This document shows, piece after piece, positions 1 to 18,337 of a stretch of DNA of 64,000 nucleotides (position 1 is the first letter of the stretch; every line of letters begins with the position of its first letter). Below the pieces are notes generated by a model that worked only from the letters and a program-made list of their open reading frames with translations, was not told the origin of the DNA and did no database searches. The DNA is taken from contig JAVTVX010000020.1 in NCBI GenBank assembly GCA_033439265.1, positions 1,183,001 through 1,247,000 on the forward strand, in the 5' to 3' direction. This DNA is from Dillenia suffruticosa. Taxonomy: Eukaryota; Streptophyta; Magnoliopsida; Dilleniales; Dilleniaceae. The position numbers and the translations under genes are program-made.

Positions 1-365
1 ATGAAAATTTTGGTTTTTATAATACGCCTTCATACTTTTACATAGTACGTCTTGAGTTTCCAATGTACAATGTCAGCGCCTTCAAACTGTACATTTAGGC
101 TTGGTACCCACATGAGTATCAATACTCAACACTCACGAGTATAGTACAGCGTCTCCGGTGAACTATGAACCAACAATTATCTTGGCATTATCATGTCCCA
201 ACCAATGAAGGTCAACCATCTTCGCAAACAAAAAAAAAATGAAGGTCAACCATGTCCTGCCCATTTTTGTTGTTGGGCTTCGCTAATCCATATCGATTGG
301 GCAAATATTAGAATTTGAAGTGCATGCGGACCCAAAGCCTGAACATTGTTTGAAAATATTACTAT

Positions 366-573
366 GGTTGGTTCAATTGGATGTGGGGTTAAATACCCTT
401 AAATATGACTGAGATTCGACTCCCATTAGAAGTATCGGGCCCTCATATATACAGAGCGTTCCCCGTTGAGAGATCCGCCTTTCGAAATGAGCCACTGCAG
501 CGATCGATCCAGATTAATCGGGCAAAGTCTCGGATATCGGGTGATATCCAACATATGGTACAAAAAAAAAAAA
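366..573 (+). mobile_element. tRNA-derived SINE-like element (copy 1)
   Basis: The stretch has a box-B-like motif (gattcgactccc) near its 5' part, a conserved middle (cgatccagattaatcgggc) and a terminal A-run at 562-572. The same order of landmarks occurs in the SINE at 62.1 kb, which supports one family. I could not see clear target-site duplications here, so this copy is probably old. The 5' boundary is approximate. Confidence 0.6.
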
Positions 574-1269
574 CTAATAGATAAAAAATACGTAAATATA
601 AAAATATAAAAATTTTTATATAAATATTAATTATATTATGAAAATAATAAAATAATTATATCTTATAATAAAAATATAAAATATTTAAATATGTAATTAT
701 TAATCATAACATAATATAATTAAAAATTAAAAATTATAATTAAATAAGTAGATAATTTATTAAATATAAAAATATAAATAATTTTATATAAATATTAATC
801 AATTTAATATACTAAAATATTTTTAAAATATATTTTGACATTTAAAAAACTCGTTAATTAAATTTCTGTGCAACGGGACACAACGAACAGCTTTTTGTCT
901 TGCATCGTTTTAACGCGAAAAACAAGAGGATTGGATTGGACAAGATACAGAAGAAAAAACAAGGAAGACCAGACGAAGATTCACAAACTTTTCCTGCTGC
1001 CTTTCCCTACTTCATCTTCTCTCGCTTGACCAAGGAAACAACACGCGCGACGACTGATAGGACTACGTCAAAGAATTTAAACTAAAATAGATAAAGCAAA
1101 GGATCTCTGTTTTTAAATACTGACTGGTGCTCAAGTGGTTTCTTATTCCTTTTGATCTCTCTGTTTAGCCTTTTTTTCATTTGTCTTCCGCATCAAAAAT
1201 TGAACAAGAATACTACCTCTTTGTTCCCAAAATTCCATCTTAACAGTTTTTGATTCGATATCTTCACAC
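574..1269. other. AT-rich spacer and 5' flank of the first RING gene
   Basis: From 574 to about 880 the sequence is almost pure A/T with no coding signal. From about 890 to 1269 it resembles, in inverted orientation, the 5' flanks of the two other RING copies (near 18.35-18.7 kb and 26.9-27.25 kb). This flank probably holds the promoter and leader of the first RING gene. I could not place a TATA box with confidence. Confidence 0.5.
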
Positions 1270-2632
1270 ATGGTGATCTGTTCAGACCCATCTTCTGTAT
1301 TTGCTCTCCTAAATTCTTCATTTTTGCCTTCTTCAATCTGGGTATTCTCTGGTAAAAGAGTGAGAGAATTCTGTAGCAATGCCGTTCTCGAAATTATTGG
1401 CAAACTCTTCTGGGCTTTGTTCACCTTTCTCGTAGCCTTGAGTATGTATAAGCAGTTTTTGTTTGCAAATTGAGAAACCTGTGTGTTCGAGATATAACTT
1501 TAGTTTGAAGACTAACGTGATGTATATATGGTATGTGTGTGCTTGTGTTGTTAGTGGGGATTATGGTGGGAGCCTTAATTGGAGTTTTGATTGGCAGAAA
1601 GACGAAGAGCGGACTCGGCCTCTTCCTAGGTGCAACGTCCGGAGCTATCTCCGGCGCTTTACTCTCCGTTGAAGTCTTCAAATCTTCAGTTGCTGTTTGG
1701 CATTCTGATGTCAGTGAAACCGCATGTCTTCTATACTTGGTTAGTCCTCCTACCGTGTTATCCTCATTTGATATAGTATCCGAAGTCAAAATGTCTTCTT
1801 CCATTTTTTTTTTTTTAAGTTCGTAGGTTGTTAAATTGCTTTAAACCCATTTAGTATTTGGGGCTTTTGATCCAACTTATTGAACTCCTTTGTTAATTAT
1901 TGTGCAGGTTAACATTGTTGGAAGCCTCTTACGTAGGAGAACTCCAATTGTGGGGCAGAATGAGGTAATTTGCAGTTGTATGTTTGGGATTATGTTCTAA
2001 AAATGCAAACTAGGGTTGAAAAATTCTGACCTTGTTCAATTTTGACTTCTTAGACAATTACTGATGTCCAGAACATCCCCGGTGCTTCATCAAAACACTT
2101 GCGCGATAAGAAGTCCTCCAAGTCCAGAATTTCACCCGAGATCATGGGTGATGCTTCAGGGGATACGCTGACTTGTTGCGTCTGCCTTCAGGTTTGTTTT
2201 CTTAATTCAATCAATGTTTAGCAAGTAATATTACAAAAACTAAATGAGTCGCAGATCAAATCAGACATGACAGTCACATGAACAAAAATAAGAACTATAA
2301 AATTTAAAACGTTTTAAACTAATGAAAGTAACTTTTAAATTTGAAAATTAATTACTGAGATAGGACTGTTATGTAAGATCTGTTCCGTATAATTTTCGAC
2401 TCATTTGTTCTGATTATCATTATTCATTCTGCTTTACCTACTCTTTTATTAATTCCTATATTTTTCTAATTAAGTTTTGTGCCCTGTTTTGTTTAACTAT
2501 TTTATTCAGGAATTTCAAAACGGGGAAGTTCTGCGGAGTTTGCCGCGCTGCCACCACAAGTTTCATCGGTCTTGTATTGAAAAGTGGCTTAAGATGCGGA
2601 GGACTTGTCCTTTGTGCAGAAGAATCCTCTGA
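1270..2632 (+). CDS. RING-H2 finger protein, NEP1-interacting-protein-like (copy 1)
   Basis: Five exons can be read: 1270-1441, 1555-1739, 1908-1964, 2054-2191 and 2510-2632, all with GT-AG introns, giving 224 aa. The N-terminal half has a hydrophobic stretch ([13 protein letters not shown]) and a glycine-rich membrane-like segment ([13 protein letters not shown], then [18 protein letters not shown]). The C-terminus is a RING-H2 finger, starting TCCVCLQEF, with C-x-H-x2-H-x2-C ([10 protein letters not shown]) and a closing CPLC pair. This order is typical of plant NEP1-interacting proteins (ATL25/26/27 group), predicted membrane E3 ubiquitin ligases. The protein ends at RRIL, while copies 2 and 3 run on for a few residues. 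It is inverted relative to them and more diverged. Expression is unknown, and the exon 2 acceptor is the least certain junction. Confidence 0.85.
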
Positions 2633-4947
2633 GACTATATGCGAATCACGAAGAGAGATGCTTTTCCAAGATTTTCAATCCTGCTACTTATACCATACAT
2701 ACAGTTGTTGGTGATCCAAAAGACAAAATGAATTGCCAAAGCAGTCGAAGACAAGAAGGCGGCTCATACAAAGGACAGAGAGACAGTACATATAGGATTA
2801 GGTTTATTCTTGGCAGACACAGCGGATTCATTGTATTCAGTTCAAAGTTTCTTTATTCTTTTTTCAGTTTGCGAGGTTCTTTCGGTTTTTTTTTTGGGGT
2901 TTTTTCCATTCTCATTCTCACCCTTCGTTGACGTTTGTAGAATGCCGAATCATGTGTGTGTATAAATGCTCGGCCATTTATCCGGTCAATGAAGCAGAGT
3001 GAGCGTATAATGCAATATTACGATTGCTTTCACGTAATTTAGTCCGCTTACGTAGCGGTTCTGCGTGCCTCGCTTGATGTTGCTACCTCGTAGCCAGGGC
3101 AAAAGGCAGTTGTCCAATTATTTTTTTAACTATATATAATAATTTTGATAAATATAATTTTAAAAGTCGTTTGTCTTTGTCCTTGGTAGAGTAATTTTTT
3201 ACATATTTTTCTTCATTTTCTTTTTTTTTTTTAATAATCCATTAACTTTAATTCCAACATCCATCCGTATAATAGACATCATCTATTAATATCTTACTAA
3301 AATTATAACTCTAAATACAAATTATATTTTATTTCTAATTGACTCTATCGACGGCTACGAATGGCAATCGAAAATTTGCAGCAGCCAAAAAAATTATGAC
3401 TATCATTCGTTAATGATGGCGACGGTTGTGTCACAAGTTTAATTCCAAGCATGTGGTCGCTTACCAAAAACAAAAACATGTTAAAGGGAAGAAGATGAAG
3501 TCAAACGGTCAAAAAAGCAGCCATACGGGACTGGGAGAAGCGGAAAATGAAGCAGCAATGTATGGTGGCCGGTTCAGGTTCAGGTTCGGGTCAACCGTCG
3601 CAGAGATCAAATGTCCTACGCGATGAACGAAGAAATTTCTATTCTACCGTGGAATGTTCAAACTGATCTCATGTTCGCGTGGAATATGAAGACACCGTGC
3701 CAATGCAACGCAAGTGGGATTGTCATTTGCTTGCAATTAGCCTCATTATTCAACCATTAAATAAGAATTTTTCAAAAAAAAATATTATAAGCAAATTTTT
3801 TACGAACGAAAATTTTCACACATCGGATTTTTGACTTTGTTAAAAAAAAATTACGAATTCGAGCACAAAATCACACACAAAATTTAGTGCAATTGTGATA
3901 AGATTTTTTTATAAAAAATATTAATTATAATTTATATTATTTTACGATAAAAATGCTAAAAAAGGATAATAATACTCATTGACTTCTCTTTTCCTTGATA
4001 ATACTTACGAAAAAACTATTAATATTTAACTTTCCAAGAAAAAAAAATCGTAAATTATGAAAGAACTTCTATCACTTAAAATTCATTCATTAATAGAAGT
4101 TTTCAAGAAAATAGTTTAGTAGTCACAATCCCTTTCTTAACCTAAAGGTCTCGTATTCAAATATCTGCATAACAAAAAAAAAAAAAAAAATGGTTAACAG
4201 AAGATTTGTTCTGGTTTCACAATGCTTGGAGAACAAGAAATTATATACCATATAGATACCATTAGTTTCTTCAACACCGATTTGACTCTTTCATCCAAGA
4301 ACTGAGCTATCTACGGAAGCTCATGTGCATTTACACTTTTGAAAAGAGGCTTAATCGAATGTATATTCGGAAATTAGAGATTGTTCAGATGGGAAAGGTC
4401 GCATTATTCCTTTGGAATTGTTTTTATTTACAAGAGGTTTCCTGGAAAAAAAAAATTGCATTTGATTAAGAAAGGAAACCAAGGAATGGCCCTTAAACAT
4501 ATCAAAGACATCTAAAGAGTTTCAAACAGAACATGTGCGAGTCTTCTTTATCAAAAACTTATTCCCACAAGCAAACACCATCTTTCTGAAGTATAACCCC
4601 ACGCAAACTTAGAATGATGGTACAAAAACATGAGATTATCACAAAAGGTCTGGAGCTACAAACAAGATAAACATGTTTTGGATACAAAATTTGAACACCA
4701 AAAGCCTTTTCTCTCCCAACTCCAAATCAAGCAAAATACAAGGATGACCTTTATCATAATTACCAACGGAGATGAGTTCTTTCTTCGGATCAATGAATAG
4801 TTACCTCCGCATTAACTCAATAAATACCTTGCACATGCTGGGGGGGGGGGGAATAATGAGGTCTTATTCCGGGAGCAAATGACCAAATTAAAGTGGTCAG
4901 GCTGCTCATGTTTAACAATTGTTTTGAGATAAGCTCTTCTTTTCTAA
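2633..4947. other. Intergenic region between RING copy 1 and V-ATPase B
   Basis: The first few hundred bases are probably the 3' UTR of the RING gene. The rest is AT-rich with short A- and T-runs and one SINE-like element (4112-4190). A G-run lies at 4841-4850. The last few hundred bases before 4948 are probably the 3' UTR of the V-ATPase gene on the other strand. I see no further gene. Confidence 0.6.
4112..4190 (+). mobile_element. Short SINE-like element with poly-A tail
   Basis: A box-A-like start (tagtttagtagt), a box-B-like motif (ggtctcgtattcaaat) about 35 bases later and an A-run of some 18 bases at the 3' end resemble a short tRNA-type SINE. Target-site duplications are not clear. 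It could also be a chance arrangement in AT-rich DNA. Confidence 0.4.
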
Positions 4948-10688
<5,741 letters not shown>

Positions 10689-12256
10689 TTGAATCTGATA
10701 ACGAAGGGGGAAAAAAAAGGAATGACTGAGCCATTCACAACTATTCTATACCTATCCAGAGTAACTCCAAACAGAGTTGATGACACAATGACAACATTAG
10801 CAAAAAGTGTTCGATAATTTTAACATAGAATTTGACATACAGTTATACTCTAATCAATACAAAGGAATCATCGTCACGAATCTATCCACGAAAACGATTC
10901 CACAAATTAAATAAAAAATAAACCCTCAAATGCAAAAAAAGTTTAAGACAATTTTGCTGAACCTACCCAAGAAGCCGATTGCAGAATCAAGATTCAAGAA
11001 GCCAATCGAGACACTGTGGCTTTGAAATTGGTCTGAATCAAATATGGGCAAGGGACAGAAGTCTAAATTTCGCGAGGGGGTGTAGGATGGGGACAGTAAG
11101 GACTCTTAACGAAGAATATCCACACCCCAGTTATAAAAATAAAATAAATAAAAATATCCCGGTGTTTATACACAAAACGATAAAACAATTAATGGAGGTG
11201 CGGGACAAGAAATTCACGAGAAGCGGTGGGGGAGAGATGAATCATCAGAAAAGGAAAGGATCAAGGGTCCAGATTGCTGCGGTGATTTCCATCCGATTTT
11301 TACCGTTGATCATTACGGAAGGCCTCAATAATCGGGGGATTCCATTCGGCTACTTCGGTGCTATTTTGAAATGACAGCCAGGCTTGACCTCAATTATTTC
11401 CCGTGGCCTCTTTTTCTTTTTCTTTTTTTGAAAAAAAATACTAATCATGATTTTCTTTTTCCTCCGTTCTCCTTTTATTTTCTTTCTCGTGCCAATGAGC
11501 GCGACAACAGGGGGGCCGTCCTAGAGGGCCCAAGGCCTCATTTGGAAAATTAAAATAATTTAATTGAGATTAAATATAAATTTTAAAATATAAAATTTTT
11601 ACCATATTAATTATTTTATTATTTTATTTTAAAAAATTAATATCTATTTTAAAAATGATGTTTTGAATAAAAAATATTCATAATTATAAAAGAAATTACA
11701 TTCATTATAAAACGTATTCTGATTATCTCGTGCCGAAATGATCCATGATCTCAAATTTGATACGGAAATATTGGAAATAAGAAATAAGTAAATTGGTCAG
11801 CCATCTTTCATCGTACATCTATTTGAAAGAACAATTTTATAAATATGTTGTAATAATTCAAGAAGAGAATGGATTTTAAAAAACCCCTTTTTTTTCCAAA
11901 GAGAGAGGGGACAAACTAACAGAAGGAGGGACAACGTTGTCAAAAATTAATTGATATCATTGTGTTGTTGAGGAAAAGTATATTTATGTGACTAAACTTG
12001 TTAAAACAAAATTACCTTAATTTTGTTCATCACATGATTCCCATGATTCCTCTCAAAAATAAACCTTTTAATTCATACTTTTTGAATATCCAATTTATGA
12101 GAAATTTCACCAAACTATAAAAAAAGTCAAATGTTGTATCATTTATTTTTTTTACAAACCATCGGTATCAAATAATCATATTAATTCTGATTAAATCCAA
12201 TTTGAATCAGGTTGAACACTTAAAGAAATAAAACTTTTTCGATATTTATTTTTTTT

Positions 12257-12287
<31 letters not shown>

Positions 12288-12970
12288 AATTCAAGATTTT
12301 ATTTAATGAGAATTAATAACTAACCACTTAACCAAGTAAGTGAATATCGCTTGAAATATTCTCAGATAAAAAGTTTCAAATTTTATTTTCTCATGCTCTT
12401 ATTTTATTATGATAAAATTTTGATAATCTCTGTTAATGTCATAGGGATGGGTGGGTGAGTGTAGTCCCAACTCAAATGCATTCTTCTTTTATCCATCCTC
12501 CTTCCCCTCCCCTAGCCAAGCTTAAAAGGATAATATTACATAATAAGTAAATCAAAAATTAAATAGTATTCACACGGTAATCCACCTTAACATATTTTAT
12601 TTTTTATTTGTTTTAAATAATATTTTAATCAATTTGAAATTATTTAAATTTATAAAATTTTAATATTGTATTAATACGGATAATTATGGATAACTTAATT
12701 CATTTAACATTATTCATTACAAAATACTTGAAAGCATTTGGACAGGGCCATATTATGATACATGAACCGTTAATTGAATCTCAGGTGCACCATATTTCAA
12801 ATGAAAGATTGCAAATTTAAGGAATTGCTGATTGAAACGCAGTCCCCGACAATAATAAAAGCCTAGATCCCCCCACATCATTCAAATGAGACATTTCAGC
12901 ATCAGTTCTTCAAGAGTTCTGATGCACAATTTGATTATTAGTATCATTTGAACCATATTAGAGTCACCAC
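10689..12970. other. Upstream region of VHA-B and AT-rich spacer
   Basis: The first few hundred bases are the 5' leader and promoter of the V-ATPase gene. Beyond about 11.5 kb the DNA is AT-rich with no reading frame that resembles a protein. A SINE-like relic lies at 12256-12345. I see nothing else. Confidence 0.55.
12256..12345 (-). mobile_element. SINE-like relic with (TA)n tail, minus strand
   Basis: On the minus strand the sequence begins with a box-A-like tggttaagtggttag, continues with a box-B-like ctcattaaat region and ends in a TA microsatellite (12259-12282 on the plus strand). That layout fits a short tRNA-related SINE with an AT-repeat tail, but the box B is weak. Confidence 0.4.
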
Positions 12971-13519
12971 CACGTTAGTTGTCTTGAACCAGTGAGCCAC
13001 CGTGGTCCACAGCTCGCATGCATTTGGGGTACACCTCATATCCACATTCAAGGCACTGATAAGCCCCACAACATATGAATGATCCACCACCATTGCCTTG
13101 AGACGCCAAATGGAGCTCATGACGATGGCCTTCATGGTACTCTGATCTCGGAAGCTTCTTGGCTTCTTCATCCATTTGTTTCTTTAATAATTCCAATTAG
13201 AACTCGGCAAAAAGATACGCGTTTTCTTGGTACAAGTTTATAAGGTTCCTCCCTTTTCTGGTTAAGGTTTTTGCAACTGGGCCGAGGATTGCCAGACGAG
13301 GAATTCTTTGCACGTCAGAGTGCTTGGGTAGTTCTCGCAGCAATCATTGGACGCTACAACGATTTCAAAGTCCTCGTGTTGTCTCTCTTCTTCTACCAAC
13401 TTTTGCTTGATCTTCTAGTAGACAGATATGAGCTTGGGCGGGATCTCCGCTCCAGGAATGCACCATTGCGCGGAGAAGTGTAATCCAAGTGTTTCCCCAC
13501 TAATGAAGCAACTTCCACC
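12971..13519 (-). pseudogene. NRX: Nucleoredoxin pseudogene, thioredoxin-like and C1-like 3' part
   Basis: On the minus strand an exon opens after a good acceptor (tgtgtag|gtggaa) with VEVASLVGK, matching the linker before a nucleoredoxin thioredoxin-like domain. The domain continues in another frame as LHFSAQWCIPG (the WCxxC site is degenerate) and PPKLISVY, followed by a stop, then HEDFEIVVASNDC. The middle of the domain is missing. NLINLYQENAY, the KKQMDEEAKKLPRSEYHEG stretch and a C1-like Cys/His end (GAYQCLECGYEVYPKC) follow. There are at least two frame changes, two stops and an internal loss of about 50 residues. Nucleoredoxins reduce disulfides in stress signalling; this copy cannot do so. 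Exon 1 lies upstream at 14.6 kb, inside the duplicated unit. Confidence 0.88.
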
Positions 13520-14077
13520 TACACAGACAAATTTATTAATCGCTATAGGTTTTTTTTTGGGGGGGGGGGGGTAAATTATGCCCTTTTTGTACCATATCAG
13601 GCAAGATTTAGATGACCAACACAAGAAAATTTTCTTTGTATAATTTCAAAATCTCCAAAATAAGACGATACTAATTCTCGATGACTGACACAAGAAAAAA
13701 ATATTAGTTTATTATATACTATCTTTGTTAAAATTTGTAAAAGAGAAATTAATTTATATCGTTTCCCATCCAAATTAATGCATATGTGCACCCAATTTAA
13801 CACAGACAAGATGTCGATCTGGGCATAAACTAAAGAGTATACTTTTTAGCCGTAATATTAGAAACAAAAATAATAAAAAGTCACATAAGTCCTCCATCCC
13901 ATAATGTAACTCCTCAATGCTACAAATTTTCAGTTTAATAACTCAATATTGGAGCAATTCTAAAATATACAGGTTTTTGTCTAAATTTAAAAATTATTAC
14001 CCAAATATTATTTATCTTTTAAATTTGTAATTTCATCCCCTCAAAATTATAGCCACACTTACATATTATATTTGATG
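13520..14077. other. Spacer between nucleoredoxin relic and duplicated unit 1
   Basis: AT-rich DNA that includes a G-run (13560-13570). In an intact nucleoredoxin gene the first thioredoxin domain would be expected in this interval, but none is seen. A piece of that domain is found instead at 22245-22400. Confidence 0.5.
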
Positions 14078-14309
14078 TAAATTTTTTGCTTTGTCGCGGC
14101 TGCATTAAACCATAAAGAGAAATTGTGAAGACAGCCCAATACATGAAAGCCAAGGGCCAAAGTCAAGGGTCAGAACTTTCGGATAAAGAGTCAGATTTGT
14201 ATGGAGGGACCAAATCAGAAGCACAAGATATAATTCATCTATATTAACCCATTTAGAAATCTTATCGTCATTCTTTTGTCCGTGGTTAGAATAGAACTGC
14301 AAACCCATG

Positions 14310-14310
<1 letters not shown>

Positions 14311-14347
<37 letters not shown>
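14311..14347. repeat. (GA)n microsatellite
   Basis: A run of about 19 GA units. The matching place in unit 2 (near 22614) has only a few units, so this repeat has changed length since the duplication. Confidence 0.95.
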
Positions 14348-14349
<2 letters not shown>

Positions 14350-14558
14350 AACAAATTCTACACAGGTGTCAGTGTAGATGTGATAGGGAGACCCAGATAA
14401 ACTGTAAAAACTGTAAACTTCTCAAGCGAGACCGTAGTAAGGTAAATGACTTTACCCGCAACAAACACAAACTCGCTAGTACGACTCTACCAAGAGGTCA
14501 ACTGAAAGTGAAACTGTGTGTGTGTGTGTGGGAGGGAGAGAGAGAGAGAGAGAGAGAC

Positions 14559-14669
14559 CTGTTTTCCGGTGGGAGAGAGCAGAAAATCACGGTTTTTGGA
14601 GGCTAAGACCGACAACAACGGGCTATCACATATCCCCTCGGCTCCATTTTCTTTGTTCTCGCGAACCAT
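14559..14669 (-). pseudogene. NRX: Nucleoredoxin exon 1, copy in unit 1
   Basis: A 37-codon open stretch on the minus strand starts MVRENKENGAEG and ends DFLLSPTGKQ at a GT donor. This matches the N-terminus of plant nucleoredoxin 2-type proteins, where an intron follows the same Gln. The exon itself is unbroken. The next exon is not found in its expected place: the later domains are decayed at 12971-13519. The donor runs into a (CT)n tract, followed by a GT repeat on the plus strand. It is called a pseudogene because the gene as a whole is disrupted. Confidence 0.85.
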
Positions 14670-15749
14670 AGCCTCCACCTCCTGTCTCCTCTCTCTCTCT
14701 CTCTCTCTCTCACTACAAATGTATCAACCTCCACCGGGCCATCCTTGAAAAGCTTTATATTCCTTGGATTTGAAACCGTATTCTTTCAATAATTACAGCC
14801 TTTTCTGTATTCTATAATGCAGTGATAACGTAATACCCCTAGAATTTCAGCTTCTTTCAATGAAAATGATAGCCTAACTAGCAGCGTCAGAACTTATCAT
14901 CTGTTAAAGAATTTTAAGCAACAGTAAACTGACAAAAGCGCTTTTATACTTTTAATTGCTTGCTTAGGAGGAGATAAATTATGTCCAACGTTTGAACAAT
15001 TACATCCTATTATATATAAATAATTACAAAAATGTACATACATACGCCCGCATGACTAAATATATAATTAATCATCAAATTAAATACAAATCATAATATT
15101 AAATTAAATAATAGATTATATGTAAGGATAAATATTCTATACTAAATAATATGTTATATATAAGAATTAATATTCTTAGCCAAATAATAGACTAAAGCTA
15201 AGTATCAATATTCTATCATGTTCTCGCAGTTGGATCAGTAGAAGAATTCTAGACACTCAAACTGAACTATAAATAAAGAAAAGTAATGAAAATAGACCCT
15301 CTATAAAGATGTCGACATATTGATAAGCAAAGCACACATGAAATATTTTGACCTGTTCTAAGGCCACCTTTTTTCAGACAAAATGTATGTCTATTTTAAT
15401 ATATTTAGTGTACTGATATTTGATTGGATTATTAGATAAGTAACTAGTGTTAATATTATCAATGTAGACCAAAGTAGCTCTAAATAGAGGATAGTGAAAC
15501 TCAAGAAGAAGGTTGTGTAACTCGCAAGTCTCAACTACTACATTGACAATACCGCAATACTTCACTTCAGCACTAGAACAGGAAACAGTGGCCTAACGTT
15601 TGATGACCAAGAAATTAAGTTATTATTAAGAAAAACATAGTAACTAGAGATAAAACGCTTGGTTTTGAGACAACCACCCTAATCTTCATCTCAGTTAATT
15701 GATTGGTAGACGAAAAGTAGAGTTGCAAATCATGATCAAGTGTTCCAAG

Positions 15750-16766
15750 AATATATCATAAAAAACACTTAAGAGCCTGAAAGTGAGTCTCTCGAGGATC
15801 ATGTACAAAGAGGCTCACTTGTTGAACCATATAAGTAATATTAGGTATAGTAAATGTGAGATACATAAGAGTTCTTGTGAGACACGATAGACAAAGAGAT
15901 CGAAGATCGGAGGCCGGTTGCAAACAGATAACTTGGCTTTTATATTCACAAGAGTGATGGAAGTGTTGCAAGAGCACATTATAGCTCGTTTGAGAATCTC
16001 TAAACCATATTTTCGTTGTGAAAGGAATAATCTACTCTTAGTGTGAGACACTAAAATACCCAAAAAGTAGTGTAAAGATCCTATATCAATCATAGCAAAC
16101 TCTTTGTCAAAAGAAATCGTAATAGAGCGTAGAAAAGTAATGGATGATGCAATCAGTATAATATCATCAACATATTGAAGGAGAATAGCCATATTCATAC
16201 CTCGACGATATACAAAAAGAGATGTATCAGATTGACAACTTACAAAGCCGACGGAGATTATAAAAGTAACAAACCACTGGTGCCATACTCGCAGTGTCTG
16301 TCTGAGTCTATAAAAAGAATTTTTTAAAACTAAAAATATAATCTGGGTGAGTATTATCGACAAAACCAGGTGATTGTCACATGTAGATTGTGTCTTGAAA
16401 ATGTTCATATAGAAAAGCATTTTGTATATCCAACTAATGAATGGGTCAAGTTCTAGAGACCGTTGGATTCAAAATCGTTCGGACAGTGACTAGTTTAACC
16501 ATGGAGCTAAAAGTTTCAACATTCAGAACCTGTTGAGAAGTACCAACAGCGACACACAAGCAAAGAGTGTTTTGATACCATGTAAAATATAGAGAGAGAT
16601 AATATAAGAGAGAAAATTCTTTATATTTTATTATGTTTAATATATTAAACAAATGGAGTATTTATACAAGTTTGGGATACGTATACAAAAGGAAAACCTT
16701 AAAATCAAGCTAATAGAATATTCTTCCAAATATATTATGTATCGTATTATGATAAAATGTTGACAT
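15750..16766 (-). mobile_element. Ty1/Copia LTR retrotransposon remnant (unit 1)
   Basis: A fossil on the minus strand. The reverse transcriptase region (about 15815-16420) shows the YVDD box (LLQYVDDIILIAS) and the downstream GSLHYFLGI motif of Copia elements. At 16570-16580 lies a sequence like the initiator-Met primer-binding site (tggtatcaaaa on the minus strand), and next to it an LTR-like stretch at about 16581-16766 with TG and CA ends. Most of the internal region is absent and several breaks are evident, so it is old and inactive. It was present before the tandem duplication, because unit 2 has a shorter version. Confidence 0.8.
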
Positions 16767-16979
16767 ATTATGATATTTAAAATAAATTAATTTGATATAT
16801 ATAAAAAGATACCGATAATAATAAGAAATATATGATATAATGACATTATGTGCATCTTTTAAAAATACATTATGTGTACTTTTCAAAAATACTTAATTAA
16901 TATACGAAAAGTAAGACATATCTTAGGAGTATGTAGCGTATAAGTAGCAGGTTTGAAAATCTTGGAAATGTATCTCTCT

Positions 16980-18337
16980 TCATAATTCGCATATGGTCTC
17001 AGGGATGCTTCTGCACAAAGGACAAGTCCTCCGCATCTTAATCCACTTTTCGATGCAAGACCGATGAAACTTGTGGTGGCAGCGCGGCAAACTCCACAGA
17101 ACTTCCCCGTTTTGAAATTCCTGAATAGAATGGTTAGACAAAACAAGGCACAAAAATTAATTTGAAAAATTAAGGAATTAATAAAAGAAAAGGTAAGGCT
17201 GAATAATGATAAATAGAACAAATGAGTCGAGAATTATATGGAACAAATCTTACATAACAATCTAATCGCATAATATTTTAAAATTATTTTTGCCAAATTT
17301 AGAGATTATTTTGATTAGTTTAAAATAATTTAAGTTTTAATAGTTCTTATTTTTGCTCATGCCTGTCATGTACAATTTGATTAACCACTCATTTAGTATA
17401 TTTACCGATTGAATTAAGAAAACAAACCTGAAGGCAGACGCAACAAGTCGGTGTATACCCTGAAACATCACCCATGTTCTCGGGTGAAATTCCGGACTTG
17501 AACTTCTTATTGCGCAAGTGTCTTGATGAAGCGTCGGGGATGTTCTAGGCGTCGGTAATTGTTTGAGTTAAGAGTTAAAATTGAGCAAGGTCGGAATTTT
17601 TCAGCCGGAGTTTCAATTTTGAGAACATAATCTTAAACATACAACTGCAAATTACCTCATTCGGCCCCACAATTGGTGTTCTCCGACGTAAGAGGCTTCC
17701 AACCATGTCAGCCTGCACAATAATTAACAAAGGAGTTCAATAAGTTGGGTCAAACGCCCCAAATATTAAATGGAGTTAAAGGAATTTAACAACCTACGAA
17801 CTTTTAAAAAAACACAATTTTAGCTGTGATACTATACCAAACGAGGATAACACAGGAGGACTAACCAAGTATAGAAGACATGTGGTTTCACTGATATCAG
17901 AACGCCAAACAGCAACTGAAAATTTGATGACTTCAACGGAGAATAAAGCACCGGAGACAGCTCCGGAGATTGCACCTAGGAAAAGCCCGAGTCCGCTCTT
18001 CGTCTTTCTCCCAGTCAAAACTCCAATTAAGGCTCCCACTATAATCCCCACTAACAACACAAGCACACACACACCCCATATATACATCACGTTAGTCCTC
18101 AAACCAAAGTCATATTTCCAACACACAGCTTTCTCAATTTGCAAGCAAAAACTGCTTATACATACTCAAGGCTACGAGAAGGGCGAACAAAGCCCAGAAG
18201 AGTTTGCTAATAATTTCGAGAACGGCATAGCTACAGAATTCTCTCACTCTTTTACCAGAGAGTAACCCGCTTGAAGAAGGCGAGAAACAAGAATTTAGGA
18301 TAGCAAAAACCGAAGATGAGTCTGAACAGATCACCAT
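16980..18337 (-). CDS. RING-H2 finger protein, NEP1-interacting-protein-like (copy 2)
   Basis: Minus-strand exons: 18337-18166, 18050-17866, 17712-17656, 17544-17428 and 17120-16980, in frame for 223 aa. The protein has the same plan as copy 1: [14 protein letters not shown] start, hydrophobic segment, glycine-rich membrane-like segment, basic linker, and RING-H2 finger ([21 protein letters not shown]), ending PETICEL. The acceptor used by copy 1 for exon 4 is lost here. The nearest in-frame alternative is 21 bases downstream (gcctag|aac), which removes TITDVQ-like residues and also takes a TAG triplet out of the reading frame. If that site is not used, the gene is broken. The predicted role is a membrane-bound E3 ubiquitin ligase. 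RNA evidence is needed to call it functional. Confidence 0.72.

Noticed and set aside
13559-13571. G-run as a possible quadruplex site
   Set aside because: It is a single short homopolymer without the four spaced G-tracts of a typical quadruplex, and its length may be a sequencing artefact.
17536-17550. TAG in exon 4 of RING copy 2 as proof of a pseudogene
   Set aside because: The acceptor used in copy 1 is missing here, and the TAG itself can be the AG acceptor of a shifted in-frame junction. Without RNA data it is not a safe null.
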